From contig NZ_JANUHA010000010.1 of NCBI RefSeq assembly GCF_024753255.1, forward strand, positions 1-64,000: a stretch of 64,000 nt of DNA, read 5' to 3'. The notes beneath the pieces were generated by a model that saw only the letters and a program-made list of their open reading frames with translations, made no database searches and was not told the DNA's origin. Both the position numbers and the translations under genes were made by a program. The stretch is from Massilia agri (GTDB lineage Bacteria > Pseudomonadota > Gammaproteobacteria > Burkholderiales > Burkholderiaceae_D). Of this stretch, positions 45,980 to 54,290 are shown piece after piece (the first letter of the stretch is position 1; every line of letters starts with the position of its first letter).

Positions 45980-46669
45980 ATGTCTTCCTATGTGATCCAG
46001 GCGCCCGTCCAGCCTTCGCTGGGTGTGGCGAATTCCGACCAACGCTTCCCGATCCGCCGCGTGTTCTGCGTCGGCCGCAACTACGGCGCCCACGCCCGCG
46101 AGATGGGGAGCGACCCGAACCGCGAGCCTCCCTTCTTCTTCAGCAAGCCGGCCGACGCCGTGGTGCCGGCCAGCGGCGCCGTGCCCTATCCGCCCGCCAC
46201 ACAGGACCTGCACCACGAGGTCGAACTGGTGATGGCGCTGGGCGCGGGCGGGACCAACATCGACCCGGCCAGGGCCCTGGAACTGGTGTGGGGCTATGGC
46301 GTGGGCCTGGACCTGACCCGGCGCGACCTGCAGGCGGTCGCCAAGGACAGCGGCCGGCCCTGGGACATGGCCAAGGGCTTCGACGCCTCGGCGCCGTGCA
46401 GCGACCTGGTGCCGGCGGCCCGGCTTGGCCATCCGCAGGATGCGCGCATCTGGCTGGAGGTGAATGGCGAGGTGAAGCAGGAGGGCAATCTGAACGAGAT
46501 GATCTGGCCGATTCCGGATGTGATTGCGTCCCTGTCGCGGCTGGTGACCCTGGCGCCGGGGGATCTGATCTACACGGGCACGCCGGCCGGTGTTGCAGCC
46601 TTGAAGCCGGGCGACCGGCTGCGCGGCGGTGTGGATGGCGTGGCAGAGTTCGCGTTGTCTATCGCGTAG
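45980..46669 (+). CDS. Fumarylacetoacetate hydrolase-family protein
   Basis: 229 residues; AAAGG lies six bases before the ATG at 45980. Typical of the short FAH group (YcgM/NagK-like): FCVGRNYGAHAREMG, the metal site HHEVELVMALG with Glu pair, DLTRRDLQAVAKDSGRPWDMAKGFDASAP and GDLIYTGTPAGVAALKPGD. Members cleave fumarylpyruvate or related acyl-pyruvates in aromatic degradation. No aromatic pathway gene is nearby, so the substrate is open. Its stop codon TAG is part of the repeat at 46666. Confidence 0.92.
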   Translation: MSSYVIQAPVQPSLGVANSDQRFPIRRVFCVGRNYGAHAREMGSDPNREPPFFFSKPADAVVPASGAVPYPPATQDLHHEVELVMALGAGGTNIDPARALELVWGYGVGLDLTRRDLQAVAKDSGRPWDMAKGFDASAPCSDLVPAARLGHPQDARIWLEVNGEVKQEGNLNEMIWPIPDVIASLSRLVTLAPGDLIYTGTPAGVAALKPGDRLRGGVDGVAEFALSIA

Positions 46670-46774
46670 GGTGGTCGGCTTCGCCGACCGCGCGTTCAAA
46701 CAGTATCGGAATAAATGCGACGCCTGAATTCACGAACTGCTTGAACGCGCGTACGGCAGAGCCGTACACCCTAC
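46666..46774. repeat. Dispersed intergenic inverted repeat, copy E
   Basis: It begins GTAGGGTGGTCGGCTTCGCC and ends CACCCTAC, with arms GCGCGTTCAA and TTGAACGCGC around ~50 bases. The first TAG is the stop of the FAH-family gene, and the last CTA (46771-46773) read on the minus strand is the TAG stop of the UDG-like gene. Confidence 0.8.
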
Positions 46775-47547
46775 AACTGCGCCATCTGCGCCAACAATGC
46801 TTCACGCGCCGCATCGATCTGCGCCCCATTGGTTTTCGCCGACAGGGTGCTCCTGTCCTTCCGCCCCAGAAAATACGCCACCCGCTCCGCATTCGCCCCC
46901 GACGGATGCGGCAGCCCATGCAGGATCCGCTCGCGCCGGATCACCCCTTCCTCCGCCAGCCAATCCAGGCCGGCGCTGACGCTCCCGCCCATCGGAATGT
47001 AGAGCGCATCCGGCAACTGCCGCGCTTCGTGCGCGAAGTAGCGCAGCACCTGCTCGCGCAGGAAGGCGTTCCTGCACATGGGCGGCGAGCCGCTGTAGTT
47101 CTTGTCGTCGACAAAAATCGGGTGGCGCAGGATCCCGCTCACCTGCACCAGGCCGGCGTGCTGGTCGAACAGGGTGGCGCAGCTGGCGATGCCGAGCCAG
47201 CGCTGCACGCCGATCGCGTCCAGCAGGGCCACGAAGTTGGGGCGGATCGCGCCGCTGAAGGCGCCCGCGAGCCGGGCCGCGCGCAACAGGGCCGCGTCGT
47301 CGCTGCCCTGCGCCAGCTGGCCCTGGGCCTCGCGCATCGCATTCTTCCATTGCACGAAGCCGGGCGTGATGCCGACCACCACCACGCGGGCGTGCTCGTG
47401 GATCGATTCGAAGGGGATGTAGTGGGCGCTGTAGCGGCCCTCGCGGCCGAGCAGGAAGGCGGGAGGGATTTGTGCGGGCGTGGCGACCGTCGCCAGGTCG
47501 AGGCTGCGGATCGCCTCGCGGTAGCGGCTGAAAAGCACCTCGGGCAT
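46771..47547 (-). CDS. Uracil-DNA glycosylase-superfamily-like protein
   Basis: 258 residues; AGGAA seven bases before the ATG at 47547. VVVVGITPGFVQWKNA resembles the UDG motif with the Gly-x-x-Pro-Gly turn, and GLPHPSGANAERVAYFLG resembles the C-terminal HPS motif; the intervening fold is consistent with UDG-like alpha/beta. The catalytic acid cannot be assigned, and sequences of this type may be DNA repair enzymes or divergent members with other roles. It ends in the repeat at 46666 and is divergent from the hydrolase gene at 47686. Confidence 0.72.
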   Translation of the reverse strand: MPEVLFSRYREAIRSLDLATVATPAQIPPAFLLGREGRYSAHYIPFESIHEHARVVVVGITPGFVQWKNAMREAQGQLAQGSDDAALLRAARLAGAFSGAIRPNFVALLDAIGVQRWLGIASCATLFDQHAGLVQVSGILRHPIFVDDKNYSGSPPMCRNAFLREQVLRYFAHEARQLPDALYIPMGGSVSAGLDWLAEEGVIRRERILHGLPHPSGANAERVAYFLGRKDRSTLSAKTNGAQIDAAREALLAQMAQL

Positions 47548-47685
47548 CGTGGTTCCTGTCAGGATGAAAACCGCCATGGTAGCGCGCAGACTGAACACCT
47601 GCGCGGACGCGAAAACTGGTACGCTGTCCCCATAAAAAACGGCTGCGGGTTTACTCTTGCGTCGGCCGTGGAAGGGGAGGACGCC

Positions 47686-48543
47686 ATGGCTGAAGTGGCT
47701 TTGATCACGGTGCACGGGATGGGGGAAACCCTTGACGACTATGCCGACGCGCTGATGGGGCGCCTGCGCGGACTGCTGGGGGCGACCTCCGGCAAGGTAG
47801 TGATGCGCTCGGCCTACTACCAGAAGATCCTGCAGGACAACGAGACCGAGGTCTGGCGCAGGATGCAGGGACGGGCGCCGCTGCGCTATGCCGACCTGCG
47901 CAAGTTCGTGCTCTACGGTTTCGGCGACGCGGCCGGGCTGGAGAACCGCAAGGAGATTCCCGGCTCGGTCTACGAAGAGGCGCAGGGCGAGATCGCCAAG
48001 GCGCTGCTGTCGGCGCACGCCGTGCGGCCCGGCATGCCCGTGGTCTTCGTCGCCCAGTCGCTCGGCTGCCAGGTCCTGTCGAGCTACATCTACGACGCCC
48101 AGAAGGCGATGGCGGGGCGTCCGGTCGGCGCCGGCATCTGGCGCAACATCGACGCCTGGGCCGAGACGCATTTCACGCGCCCGCTGACGGCGAGCGAAAA
48201 AACCTTCCTCTCCGCCGGCACCTGCGCCGGCCTCGTGACGACGGGCTGCAACATCCCGATCTTCGTGGCCGCGCACAAGGAGATGCACATCATCCCGATC
48301 GCGCCGCCGACCCAGCTGTTCAAGTGGATCAACTTCTACGATCCGGACGACGTGCTGGGCTGGCCGCTGCAGCCGCTCTCGAGCGGCTACCGGGTGCTGG
48401 TGGAAGACCGGGCCATCAATGCCAGCGGCGGCGTCGCCAGCCTGCTGCTGCGCAGCTGGAACCCCTTCGCCCACAACAGCTACTGGGAAGATACCGCCGT
48501 GGTCGAGGCCATCGCCGCCATGCTGCGGCGCCTGGCGGCCTGA
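47686..48543 (+). CDS. Alpha/beta-hydrolase-like protein
   Basis: 285 residues; GGGGAGGA precedes the ATG. The N-terminal EVALITVHGMGET is the first strand and oxyanion loop of lipase/esterase alpha/beta hydrolases. The nucleophile elbow reads VVFVAQSLGCQVLSSYIYDA, with Ala in place of the first Gly of GxSxG. No signal peptide is present. The C-terminus ends WEDTAVVEAIAAMLRRL, where the catalytic His seems to lie earlier (SWNPFAHNSYW). It could act on membrane lipids or thioesters. The role and substrate are unknown. Confidence 0.78.
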   Translation: MAEVALITVHGMGETLDDYADALMGRLRGLLGATSGKVVMRSAYYQKILQDNETEVWRRMQGRAPLRYADLRKFVLYGFGDAAGLENRKEIPGSVYEEAQGEIAKALLSAHAVRPGMPVVFVAQSLGCQVLSSYIYDAQKAMAGRPVGAGIWRNIDAWAETHFTRPLTASEKTFLSAGTCAGLVTTGCNIPIFVAAHKEMHIIPIAPPTQLFKWINFYDPDDVLGWPLQPLSSGYRVLVEDRAINASGGVASLLLRSWNPFAHNSYWEDTAVVEAIAAMLRRLAA

Positions 48544-48546
48544 GTA

Positions 48547-49572
48547 CTAGCGCCCGGCCTTGCGGGCGGCGTCTTCCTGCTTCATGCGGGCGCGCACGCC
48601 GCCGTCGACACCGGTGCCTTCCTGCATCGGCTGGTGTACCGAGCCGCTCGTCGGCGCCAGGGGCGACGCTTTTTCGAACTGCTCGGCATGGGCGATATTC
48701 GCCGAGAGGTGCTCGGTGGTGTCGGGCGCGAGCTGGTGCGCCCAGAGCGCGCCGCGCGCCTTCCAGCCGGCCGGCACTTCCTCGCGCGGATAGACCGAGG
48801 CGCGCACGATCACGTCGACCACCATGGCCGGGTCGTCCATCATGATCATGCGGCCGCGCCGGCCCGAATAGTTGGCTGCGTGGTCGAAGAACGGCGTGTC
48901 GGTGGCCCAGGGCATGACGGTGGCGACCCGGATCCTGTCGCCCACGCCCGCCAGGCGCAGCTCCTCGTTCAGCGCCCGCCCCAGGCCCAGCACGGCCGCC
49001 TTGGTGGCCGCGTACGACGCGTGGTAGGCCAGCGGCACCACGCTCTCGACCGAGCCGATGTTCACGAGGGTGCCGCCGCCCTGGCGCTTGAACTGCTGCA
49101 GGGCCAGGTGGCTGCCGTAGATCACACCCTTCAGGTTGACGTCGACGACGCGCGCATGGTCCTCGACGGGAATCGTGTCGAAGCGGCCGATGGCGCCCAC
49201 GGCGGCATTGTTGATCCAGACGTCGACCCGCCCGAAGCGCGCGAGGGTAGCGTCCAGCAGGCGCTGCATGTCTTCCTGGCGCGATACGTCGCCAGGCACC
49301 ACCAGGGCGGTGCCGCCGGCGGCCTGGATGCGCGCCGCGACTTCTTCCAGCACCTGGCCGCGCCGCGCGGCCAGCACCACGTTGGCGCGCATTTCCCCCA
49401 AGCGCTCGGCCACCCCGCGCCCCAGGCCGCTGGACGCGCCGGTGACGACATAGGTCTTGCCGGCCACGGCTTGCGCTTCGCCAGGTGAGAGCGCGGTGGC
49501 GCATCCGCCCAGCAGGGCGGCCAGCAGGAGGACGAGACAGCTCAGGCATGCGCGCGCGAAAGGGGAAAGCAT
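48547..49572 (-). CDS. Lipoprotein-type short-chain dehydrogenase/reductase
   Basis: 341 residues; GGAG eight bases before the ATG at 49572. The N-terminus MLSPFARACLSCLVLLLAALLGGC is a lipoprotein signal with lipobox LGGC (Cys24). It is followed directly by a classical SDR: TGASSGLG (44-51), NNAAVGAIGRF, Ser in NIGSVES and YAATK. The C-terminal ~70 residues extend beyond the SDR core (DTTEHLSANIAHAEQF). SDRs need NAD(P)H, so a periplasm-facing anchored form is odd; either it stays inner-membrane-facing or it uses a bound cofactor. It follows a long stretch of ordinary genes and lies tail-to-tail with the hydrolase gene. Confidence 0.85.
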   Translation of the reverse strand: MLSPFARACLSCLVLLLAALLGGCATALSPGEAQAVAGKTYVVTGASSGLGRGVAERLGEMRANVVLAARRGQVLEEVAARIQAAGGTALVVPGDVSRQEDMQRLLDATLARFGRVDVWINNAAVGAIGRFDTIPVEDHARVVDVNLKGVIYGSHLALQQFKRQGGGTLVNIGSVESVVPLAYHASYAATKAAVLGLGRALNEELRLAGVGDRIRVATVMPWATDTPFFDHAANYSGRRGRMIMMDDPAMVVDVIVRASVYPREEVPAGWKARGALWAHQLAPDTTEHLSANIAHAEQFEKASPLAPTSGSVHQPMQEGTGVDGGVRARMKQEDAARKAGR

Positions 49573-49658
49573 GGGCGACTCCGTCGAATGGTGTGGCGCC
49601 ATCCTACGATGCGGACCCATCCCCCGCGCGCACGATTCAGTTGGGAACGGGCTGCCCC

Positions 49659-50690
49659 TCAGGCGGGACGCAGTGTGAACAGCGTCCGGATATCGCCAGC
49701 CTCCGTGCCGCGCGCGTTGCGGATCAGCGGCTGGCGATAGGGTTCGATGGCGGCTCGCCGTTCGGCGTCCAGCCCGGCGAGCAGGCCGAGCTGCCCGAGG
49801 GTCGCGTACACGGCCGGGTGCAGGGCGCGGCTGTTGCCGTCGGCGATCTTGATCGCGATGCCGATCCCGGCCGAGCGCACGCCGATGGCCTGCACGGCGT
49901 CGGCGCCGATCTTGGCGACCCAGTCGCCGCCGCCCGCCGTCATCCAGTGCAGGTCGGTGCGCGCGGTGCCCGACACCATGTCCGGGCGGGCCGTCATCGC
50001 GTCGAACAACATGCCCATGGCGCCGCCCAGCGCGGGGTCGGAGCCGCCCTGTCCCAGGCGTGCATACAGGTGGGCCAGCTTCGACAGCGGCATCGCGTAG
50101 TTGGGCGCCGAACAGCCGTCGATCCCGGTGGGCATGGCATCCGCCGGCATGCCGACGGTATCGGCAAGGGTGGAGCGGATCGCCTGCTGCAGCGGATGCT
50201 GGCGCTCCACATAGCCGCGGGTCGCCGTGCCGTGCAGGCGGCACCAGGCCAGGAAGCCGCTGTGCTTGCCCGAGCAGTTGTGGTGCAGCGGCGTCCATGT
50301 CGCATCGTTCGGCGCCTGCCGGCCCGTGAACTCATAGAACAATGGGGTGGCGCAGCCGCACTCGAGGTGGGTGGGGTCGAGGCCGATCTTGTCCAGGATC
50401 GAGGAGACGCCAAGCAGGTGCTTGTCCTCGCCCGAGTGGCTGGCGCACAGCAGCGCCAGTTCCTCCTGCGACAGGCCGAAGCGCGCCGGGCCGTCCGACA
50501 GCAGGAAGGGCAGGGCCTGGAAGGGCTTGAGCGCGGAGCGCGTGAACGTCGGGTAGTGCGGATCGCCGGCCGAGTACAGCAGGCGCCCGTGGATGTCGAC
50601 GACGGCCACCGAGCCGGCGTGCACGTTTTCGACGACCTTGCCGGTGTCGGGATAGCCGCGCGTGGTGGCGACGAGAGGGATGGCTTGCAT
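49659..50690 (-). CDS. L-asparaginase II (thermolabile, rhizobial type)
   Basis: 343 residues of the AnsA-II/ReAV family, unrelated to the E. coli type. Characteristic are LVATTRGYPDTGKVVENVHAGSVAVVD, ASHSGEDKHLLGV (Ser and Lys near the active site), HHNCSGKHSGFLAWC and GIDGCSAPNYAMPL, with paired cysteines that bind zinc in the family. No signal peptide. It hydrolyses asparagine to aspartate and ammonia. It stands alone upstream of the SDR lipoprotein gene on the same strand, 86 bp away. Confidence 0.93.
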   Translation of the reverse strand: MQAIPLVATTRGYPDTGKVVENVHAGSVAVVDIHGRLLYSAGDPHYPTFTRSALKPFQALPFLLSDGPARFGLSQEELALLCASHSGEDKHLLGVSSILDKIGLDPTHLECGCATPLFYEFTGRQAPNDATWTPLHHNCSGKHSGFLAWCRLHGTATRGYVERQHPLQQAIRSTLADTVGMPADAMPTGIDGCSAPNYAMPLSKLAHLYARLGQGGSDPALGGAMGMLFDAMTARPDMVSGTARTDLHWMTAGGGDWVAKIGADAVQAIGVRSAGIGIAIKIADGNSRALHPAVYATLGQLGLLAGLDAERRAAIEPYRQPLIRNARGTEAGDIRTLFTLRPA

Positions 50691-50993
50691 GGCGTGAAGG
50701 GCAGGGGAAAAGCCCTACTGTAAGCCAACTGCACGCATGGACGACGCACGTTCCGCGGGCATGCAGACGTGTATATGTACCCCCCGAATACTCCGGGATT
50801 CGTGCAGTCCAGCGTGCGTTTTCTGCAGTTCAGCGCCGGGCGATTGCGCTGTCATGACGCGCCGCTAGACTGCCTCCATCGCCAGGAACAGACCCACGAC
50901 GCTGGCGAAACGAAACCATCGGGACCGCACGGCGTCTGCAACGCCGCGCCGGTTCATCCAATTCTTCGATTTCGACCCGAAAGGAAGCACACC
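50691..50993. other. Intergenic region before the small secreted protein
   Basis: About 300 bases. Nothing is recognised except the AAGGA ribosome binding site near 50981. Several short open frames are not supported by start signals. Confidence 0.4.
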
Positions 50994-51365
50994 ATGCGCA
51001 CCAAACTCCTGCTGGCCGCCAGCGCCGCCCTGTTGACCCTGAACGCCAGCGCCCACGACGTCGGCGACGGCCGCGTGAACGTCGTCGGCGCCCAGCCGAA
51101 ACACGTGCCGCTGCAATCCATGGCCTTCGACCGCGTCCAGGGCGACTACGAGCTCGCGGACGGCCGCGTGCTGAGCGTGACCGGCAAGGGCAAGGGCAAG
51201 GAACGCAAGCTGTACGCCGACCTGGGCGACGGCCCGGTCGAGATGGTCCACGTCGGCAAGAACCGCTTCGTCGGCACAAGCAAGGACGTGCGCATCAGCT
51301 TCGATGCGGCCGGCAACAGGAGCCCGGACTCGGTGCGCGTGAGCGCCGCCCCGACGCGCGGCTGA
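50994..51365 (+). CDS. Small exported protein of unknown function
   Basis: 123 residues; AAAGGAAG precedes the ATG at 50994. Signal peptide MRTKLLLAASAALLTLNASA, then a ~100-residue mature part that looks beta-rich (MAFDRVQGDYELADGRVLSV, RKLYADLGDGPVEMVHVGKNRFVG, VRISFDA). The pattern suits a small periplasmic beta-barrel or sandwich. No named family is recognised. Confidence 0.75.
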   Translation: MRTKLLLAASAALLTLNASAHDVGDGRVNVVGAQPKHVPLQSMAFDRVQGDYELADGRVLSVTGKGKGKERKLYADLGDGPVEMVHVGKNRFVGTSKDVRISFDAAGNRSPDSVRVSAAPTRG

Positions 51366-51371
51366 TCCGAT

Positions 51372-52238
51372 CTATCCCAGGGGCGCGCCAAAGCGCCCGG
51401 CCTGGTAGTCAAGGATGGCCTGCGTGATCTCTTCGCGCGTGGTCATCACGAAGGGGCCATGCGCGACCACCGGTTCCCGGATCGGCGCGGCATGGCCCAG
51501 CACGACGAGGGCATCGCGTTCCGCACGGATCGCCACCGCATCGCCCGTTTCGTCGAGCTCCACCAGATGCATGGGGCTGACCAGGTCGGCGTGGTTGCCC
51601 ACCTGGACCACGCCGCGCGCCACATACAGGAAGACGCTGCGATCCTCGAGGCCGTCGATGCGGAAGGTCCCGCCGGCCCGCATGCGCAGCGTGCTCATGA
51701 AGACCCCGGTGAGCGAGCGCACCGGCCCGCTCTTGCCTTCATACTCTCCCGCGATCAGGTCGAGCGCCACCTTGCCGCCGTCCAGGCTCAGCTCCGGAAT
51801 GTCGGCGCGCTGCAGGCCCGTGTAGGCCGGCTCGCTCATCTTCAGGCGCGAGGGCAGGTTGAGCCACAGCTGCAGGATCTCGACCGGTCCGCCGCGTTCG
51901 AGGAAGGCGCGCGGCGACACCTCCGCATGCACGATGCCGCGCCCGGCCGTCATCCACTGGACGCCGCCGGCGCCGATGATGCTTTCGTGGCCGGCATTGT
52001 CGCGGTGGGCCAGCTCGCCCTCCAGGATGAAGGTGACGGTCTCGAAGCCGCGGTGCGGATGCGGACCGAAGGGCAGGCCGCGGTTGTGCGGCGGATAGGT
52101 CTGCGGGCCATGGTGGTTGAGGAAGAGGAAGGGATCGAGCTGCTCGATATGGGGACCGGGCAGCGGCCGCTGCGTGATCAGGTCGCCGATGTCCTCGCGC
52201 ATCGCGGGATGCAGCCGGTGGACGCTTCTGTCGGTCAT
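51372..52238 (-). CDS. Pirin-family protein (bicupin)
   Basis: 288 residues; GGAA eight bases before the ATG at 52238. The two-domain cupin fold has the metal ligands His60, His62, His104 and Glu106 (FGPHPHRGFETVTFILEG and GRGIVHAE) and the pirin C-terminal domain. Members show quercetinase activity or bind regulatory proteins. It is divergent from the M20 peptidase gene by 118 bp. The cellular role here is unknown. Confidence 0.93.
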   Translation of the reverse strand: MTDRSVHRLHPAMREDIGDLITQRPLPGPHIEQLDPFLFLNHHGPQTYPPHNRGLPFGPHPHRGFETVTFILEGELAHRDNAGHESIIGAGGVQWMTAGRGIVHAEVSPRAFLERGGPVEILQLWLNLPSRLKMSEPAYTGLQRADIPELSLDGGKVALDLIAGEYEGKSGPVRSLTGVFMSTLRMRAGGTFRIDGLEDRSVFLYVARGVVQVGNHADLVSPMHLVELDETGDAVAIRAERDALVVLGHAAPIREPVVAHGPFVMTTREEITQAILDYQAGRFGAPLG

Positions 52239-52356
52239 GGCGTGTTCCAGTTTTCGTTGAAGGGAATACGACCAACGATACCGCGATGGCCGCCTGCCGG
52301 GCGCACGACCCTGTGCTAGACTTGTTGCGCTTTTGCAAACTGGAGACGGCCACCCC

Positions 52357-53898
52357 ATGATTCGGAAAACCCTGCTTGCCAGCCTGCTGCTGGCCACCTT
52401 CGCCGGCGCCGCGCCGGCATCCAGCCAAGCTGCCGCGCCGGGCGCGGTGCGCAACGCGCCCAGCGACGTCGCCGTCAAGACCGCCAAGCATGCGGTCACG
52501 ACCTACCGCAAGGACATCGTCGACACCCTGGCCAAGCTGGTGAGCTTCAACACGGTGGCGGACAAGGACGTCCCGTCCGACAAGAACCCGGTCCACATCG
52601 CCTTCAAGGAAGCCCTGAAGGCGGAGGCTGCGCGCCTGGGCCTGGACTACGCCGACCACGGCTGGACCGTGATCATCGGCCTGGGGCAGGGCAGCGAACG
52701 CGTGGGCGTCATCACCCACGGCGACGTGCAGCCGGTCGATGCCAGCAAGTGGAAGAAGTCGCCCTTCGTGCTGGACCGCACCAGCGAGCCGGGCAAGCTG
52801 CTGGCGCGCGGCGCCGAGGACGACAAGGGCCCGATCGCCACCGCGCTGTACGCGATGAAGTCGATCCGCGATCGCCAGGTGCCGCTGTCCAAGCGCATCG
52901 AGTTGTACGTCTACATGGGCGAGGAATCGGACTGGCAGCCGCTGGTCGAGTTCCTGAAGACCCACCAGCCGCCGCAAATGAACATCACGCTCGACGCCGA
53001 ATACCCGGCGGTGACGGCCGAGAAGGGCTACGGCACCGTGGCCGTGACCGTGCCGAAAGCGGGTGCAGTGGCAGCGCCGGCGGGCGAGCCGCATGTGGCT
53101 GCCTTTGGCGGCGGTTTCTTCGGCAGCCAGATCCCGGAAGATGCGACGGCCACCATCGCCAACGCCACCCCGGAACTGGAAAAGCAGATCCGCGCGCGCG
53201 GGGCGAAGCAGGAAGGCATGCAGTACACCTTCGCCTGGGAAGGCAGCAGCCTGAACATCAAGGCCAAGGGTGTCTCGGCCCACTCCTCGAAACCGGAAGA
53301 CGGCTTCAATGCCGTCAGCATGCTGGCCGATGCGCTGGCCGTGCGTCCCTGGGCCAACACGACGGCCGGCGGTGTGGTGAACTTCCTGAACGAGATGGTC
53401 GGTACCGGCATCTACGGCGAGAAGTTCGGCAACATCGCCTACCGCGACAGCTTCATGGGGCCGATGACCTTCGCGCCCACCGTGATCAGGCAACGTGACG
53501 ACGGCATCGAGGTGTCGATCAATATGCGCCGCCCGCAGGGCAAGACCATCGCCCAGCTGACCGACGAGGTGAATGCCGCGCTGGCCCAGTGGCAGAGCCG
53601 CCAGCTGCCGCTGGCGAACGTGAAGGTGCAGATCAGCGACCCCTGGGTGCAGAAGAACGCGCCGCAGCTGCCGACCCTGATGGGTGTGTTCTCCTATTTC
53701 ACCGGCATGAAGGACCCGCAGCCGGTCGCGGTGGGCGGCGGCACCAACTCGCGCCTGTTCCCGAGCGCGGTCAGCTTCGGTCCGGCGATGCCGGGCAAGG
53801 TCTATACGGGCCACTCGGAGCACGAGTTCATCACCGAGAAGCAGCTGCTGCTGAACCTGCAGATGTACACGGCGGTGCTGGTCGAACTGGCCAAATAA
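52357..53898 (+). CDS. M20-family dipeptidase, exported
   Basis: 513 residues. Signal peptide (MIRKTLLASLLLATFAGAAPASS), then an M20 zinc peptidase of the PepV/DapE type: His121 and Asp123 in THGDVQPVD, Asp155/156 in GAEDDKGP and the Glu189-Glu190 pair in YMGEES, with a dimerization domain inserted at ~230-390. The family hydrolyses dipeptides with broad specificity. The ATG at 52357 is preferred because it begins the signal peptide; GGAG lies 12 bases before it. A terminator follows at 53922. Confidence 0.93.
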   Translation: MIRKTLLASLLLATFAGAAPASSQAAAPGAVRNAPSDVAVKTAKHAVTTYRKDIVDTLAKLVSFNTVADKDVPSDKNPVHIAFKEALKAEAARLGLDYADHGWTVIIGLGQGSERVGVITHGDVQPVDASKWKKSPFVLDRTSEPGKLLARGAEDDKGPIATALYAMKSIRDRQVPLSKRIELYVYMGEESDWQPLVEFLKTHQPPQMNITLDAEYPAVTAEKGYGTVAVTVPKAGAVAAPAGEPHVAAFGGGFFGSQIPEDATATIANATPELEKQIRARGAKQEGMQYTFAWEGSSLNIKAKGVSAHSSKPEDGFNAVSMLADALAVRPWANTTAGGVVNFLNEMVGTGIYGEKFGNIAYRDSFMGPMTFAPTVIRQRDDGIEVSINMRRPQGKTIAQLTDEVNAALAQWQSRQLPLANVKVQISDPWVQKNAPQLPTLMGVFSYFTGMKDPQPVAVGGGTNSRLFPSAVSFGPAMPGKVYTGHSEHEFITEKQLLLNLQMYTAVLVELAK

Positions 53899-54290
53899 CC
53901 CCACTTTGTCCGCATCGACGAAGCCCCGGCCTGGACCGGGGCTTTGTTTTTTTGGCTCGATGTGTCCGCACTCGCTCATGCTGGGCTTGTAAGCACATCG
54001 CTCGCTGGCTTGTACTAAAAAATCTGATCATGGTGTCGGATCAGGCCTACAAAAGAGGCTTCGCAGCTATGACTTAATCAGGGTTTCCCTTGGCGGGACA
54101 AGGACCTATGCTGCAACTGCAACGCCCTGCATCAGGCGCGGTATTGACGGCCGGAAAATGCGTCAATGCTAGGGAGAAAATGTGGTGAAAACAGCATGTT
54201 AGGATCATTTTTCAGAACGCGAGGACGCCGGTTTTGCCGGTGTCTGCTCGCGCGCATTCGCTCAACCATGCCCGACATTTTTTGGATGCC
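53899..54290. other. Intergenic region before the gal operon
   Basis: After the terminator at 53922 there is an unassigned ~170-base segment and then the presumed gal control region. It contains an inverted repeat TTGACG (54144-54149) and CGTCAA (54161-54166) with an 11-base spacer and a purine-rich stretch to 54180. The galT ATG at 54291 has only a weak GGA before it. Confidence 0.45.
53922..53953 (+). terminator. Terminator of the M20 dipeptidase gene
   Basis: AGCCCCGG pairs with CCGGGGCT around CCTGGA and is followed by TTGTTTTTTT, 24 bp after the stop codon. Confidence 0.85.

Noticed and set aside
46288..47685. Long in-frame extension of the hydrolase gene at 47686
   Set aside because: It runs through the FAH-family gene and the repeat in the wrong frame; GGGGAGGA before 47686 marks the true start.
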